DNA of 64,000 nucleotides from Paenisporosarcina cavernae. Lineage in GTDB: Bacteria > Bacillota > Bacilli > Bacillales_A > Planococcaceae. The translations under genes were made by a program, and so were the position numbers. The notes beneath the pieces were generated by a model. That model saw only the letters and a list, made by a program, of their open reading frames with translations. It was not told where the DNA came from and made no database searches. Of this stretch, positions 63,007 to 64,000 are shown piece by piece. Where the stretch lies: NCBI RefSeq assembly GCF_003595195.1, contig NZ_CP032418.1:1686501-1750500 (forward strand), in the 5' to 3' direction. The stretch's first letter is position 1. Each line of letters begins with the position of its first letter.

Positions 63007-64000
63007 ACTATTTTTCTTTCAGTATCTGTGTTGTTGCCTTTCGTGTTACCATCTTCTGGCGTATCGGGTGCCAGTTTTAATGCGCGAATTTTTTCTTCTG
63101 GGTACGTGACCTCTATTAGTCGTTCAAGTGCATCATAACTGTAAGCTGTCTGTGCTCCATCTTCTTCTGTTTGAAGGATTCGGTTCCCATTTTTATCATA
63201 ATCATACGTAAAGGAAGAGAATACACCTTCTGTGTTTTCGTTTTCAATCGTCGATAAGTTTCCATCTAAGTTAAAGGAACGAGTAATCGAATTTCCATTA
63301 CCTAAAATGCGGGATATCTCTCTTCCAAGTCCATTGTAATCAAATGTACTCACGAGTTCTTCTGGATCCGTTACACTTGTGAGTTGGTTGCGTTCATCAT
63401 ACGTGTATGTGGTGGTACGGTCTTCACTGTTTGTTATTTGCAAGATATTGCCAACTAGATCATGCTGATACGTCAACATTTTATTCATCGTATGATTTGT
63501 TTGAGATGTCATTCTTCCAAGCGCATCATACGAATAAGTCTCTAAGGATGCAGGAGATTTCACCTCAGTCAACCGTCCAACTTTATCGTGTGTATAAGAA
63601 TGCACTTCGTCTCCATAGTCTATTGAGGAAAGCTGGTTTAATGCGGTATAAGAATAGTTAATCGTATTTCCTTCTGGCATTGTTTGACTTGCTAACTCAC
63701 CCGCAAGATTATAGGAATAACGAGTTGTGTAGCCTAGTGCGTTCGTTTCATTAGCAAGTTGACCATTTAAATTGTAGTTTCTTGAACGTAGATTGCCATT
63801 AGCGTCTTGTTCCTTAATTAATTGCCCAGCCACATCATATTCGTACTTGGAAATACTACCTAACGCATCTTCCACTGCTGTTAACAAATTTAGGGAATTG
63901 TATTTATACTTTGTCGAATCACCCATTGGGTTTTTTAGAGAGAGTAAATTTCCCATTTTGTCATATGAATAGGTCGTACTATTGCCTTCTGGGGAGGTTA
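63003..64000 (-). CDS. RHS/YD-repeat protein, upstream half, runs off window
   Basis: Over 330 codons of YD repeats (YSYDKMGNLLSL, YKYNSLNLLTAVEDALG, YEYDVAGQLIKEQDANG and so on), open to the right edge. It ends in a Thr/Gly/Asn-rich stretch and ERKIV-stop. In an intact RHS protein these repeats build the shell that encloses the toxin. The frame breaks at an A5 run (CTGAAAGAAAAATAG on the minus strand); six A would join it to the downstream half in frame. Confidence 0.88.
   Translation of the reverse strand, partial: TSPEGNSTTYSYDKMGNLLSLKNPMGDSTKYKYNSLNLLTAVEDALGSISKYEYDVAGQLIKEQDANGNLRSRNYNLNGQLANETNALGYTTRYSYNLAGELASQTMPEGNTINYSYTALNQLSSIDYGDEVHSYTHDKVGRLTEVKSPASLETYSYDALGRMTSQTNHTMNKMLTYQHDLVGNILQITNSEDRTTTYTYDERNQLTSVTDPEELVSTFDYNGLGREISRILGNGNSITRSFNLDGNLSTIENENTEGVFSSFTYDYDKNGNRILQTEEDGAQTAYSYDALERLIEVTYPEEKIRALKLAPDTPEDGNTKGNNTDTERKIV

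Overview
The window comes from a low-GC, spore-forming Gram-positive bacterium of the Bacillales. The gene order (yug/yui/yut/yun block, pbpD, mrpABCDEFG, yunB) and the protein sequences suggest a Planococcaceae/Caryophanaceae-type Bacillus relative. This placement is inferred from synteny and resemblance only; no 16S rRNA or tRNA gene is present.

Bases 1-49,500 are mostly conserved chromosome. From the left: an iron-type alcohol dehydrogenase cut by the window edge; an arginine/ornithine/proline catabolic block (rocG, rocD, rocA) with a divergent RocR-like regulator that has lost key sigma-54 activator motifs; an S1-domain protein; an ECF sigma factor with a large membrane-anchored partner; an NSS sodium symporter; patB; a NERD-domain gene flanked by two arrays of a 21-bp tandem repeat; ppiB, a drug-efflux-type MFS transporter, pbpD and the complete Mrp Na+/H+ antiporter operon. 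Then come pepA and small yui genes, an FtsX-type ABC exporter, type II NADH dehydrogenase, Fe-S maturation proteins (yutM, yutI), lipA, a MetP/MetS-type symporter with its 35-residue small subunit, and an NhaC-type transporter behind a lysine riboswitch. yunB, an HD-GYP protein, yunD, yunE and yunF close this part.

Bases 49,500-64,000 are accessory DNA. A small plus-strand cluster encodes a Lon-type (S16) membrane-anchored protease without PDZ and two membrane proteins. The rest is a minus-strand RHS polymorphic-toxin locus. A full RHS gene (running off the right edge and split by a -1 frameshift) ends in an unassigned toxin, followed by its putative immunity gene and an intact KptA-type RNA 2'-phosphotransferase. 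Downstream lies a series of displaced toxin tips, most with immunity genes: EndoU with MafI-like, NucA-like nuclease with ComJ/Nin-like, and an ADP-ribosyltransferase-like tip with a Cys-rich immunity candidate, plus an older core fragment. They are separated by one complete and one remnant IS110-family element and a short serine recombinase.

Three patterns stand out in the RHS region. The IS110 copies abut TACCC motifs in the linker that joins pre-toxin to toxin. The two orphan core fragments start at the same nucleotide motif. A common 3' module (terminator, spacer, recombinase promoter) is repeated after immunity genes. Together these suggest a tip-cassette exchange system with the remains of past exchanges stored downstream of the active gene.
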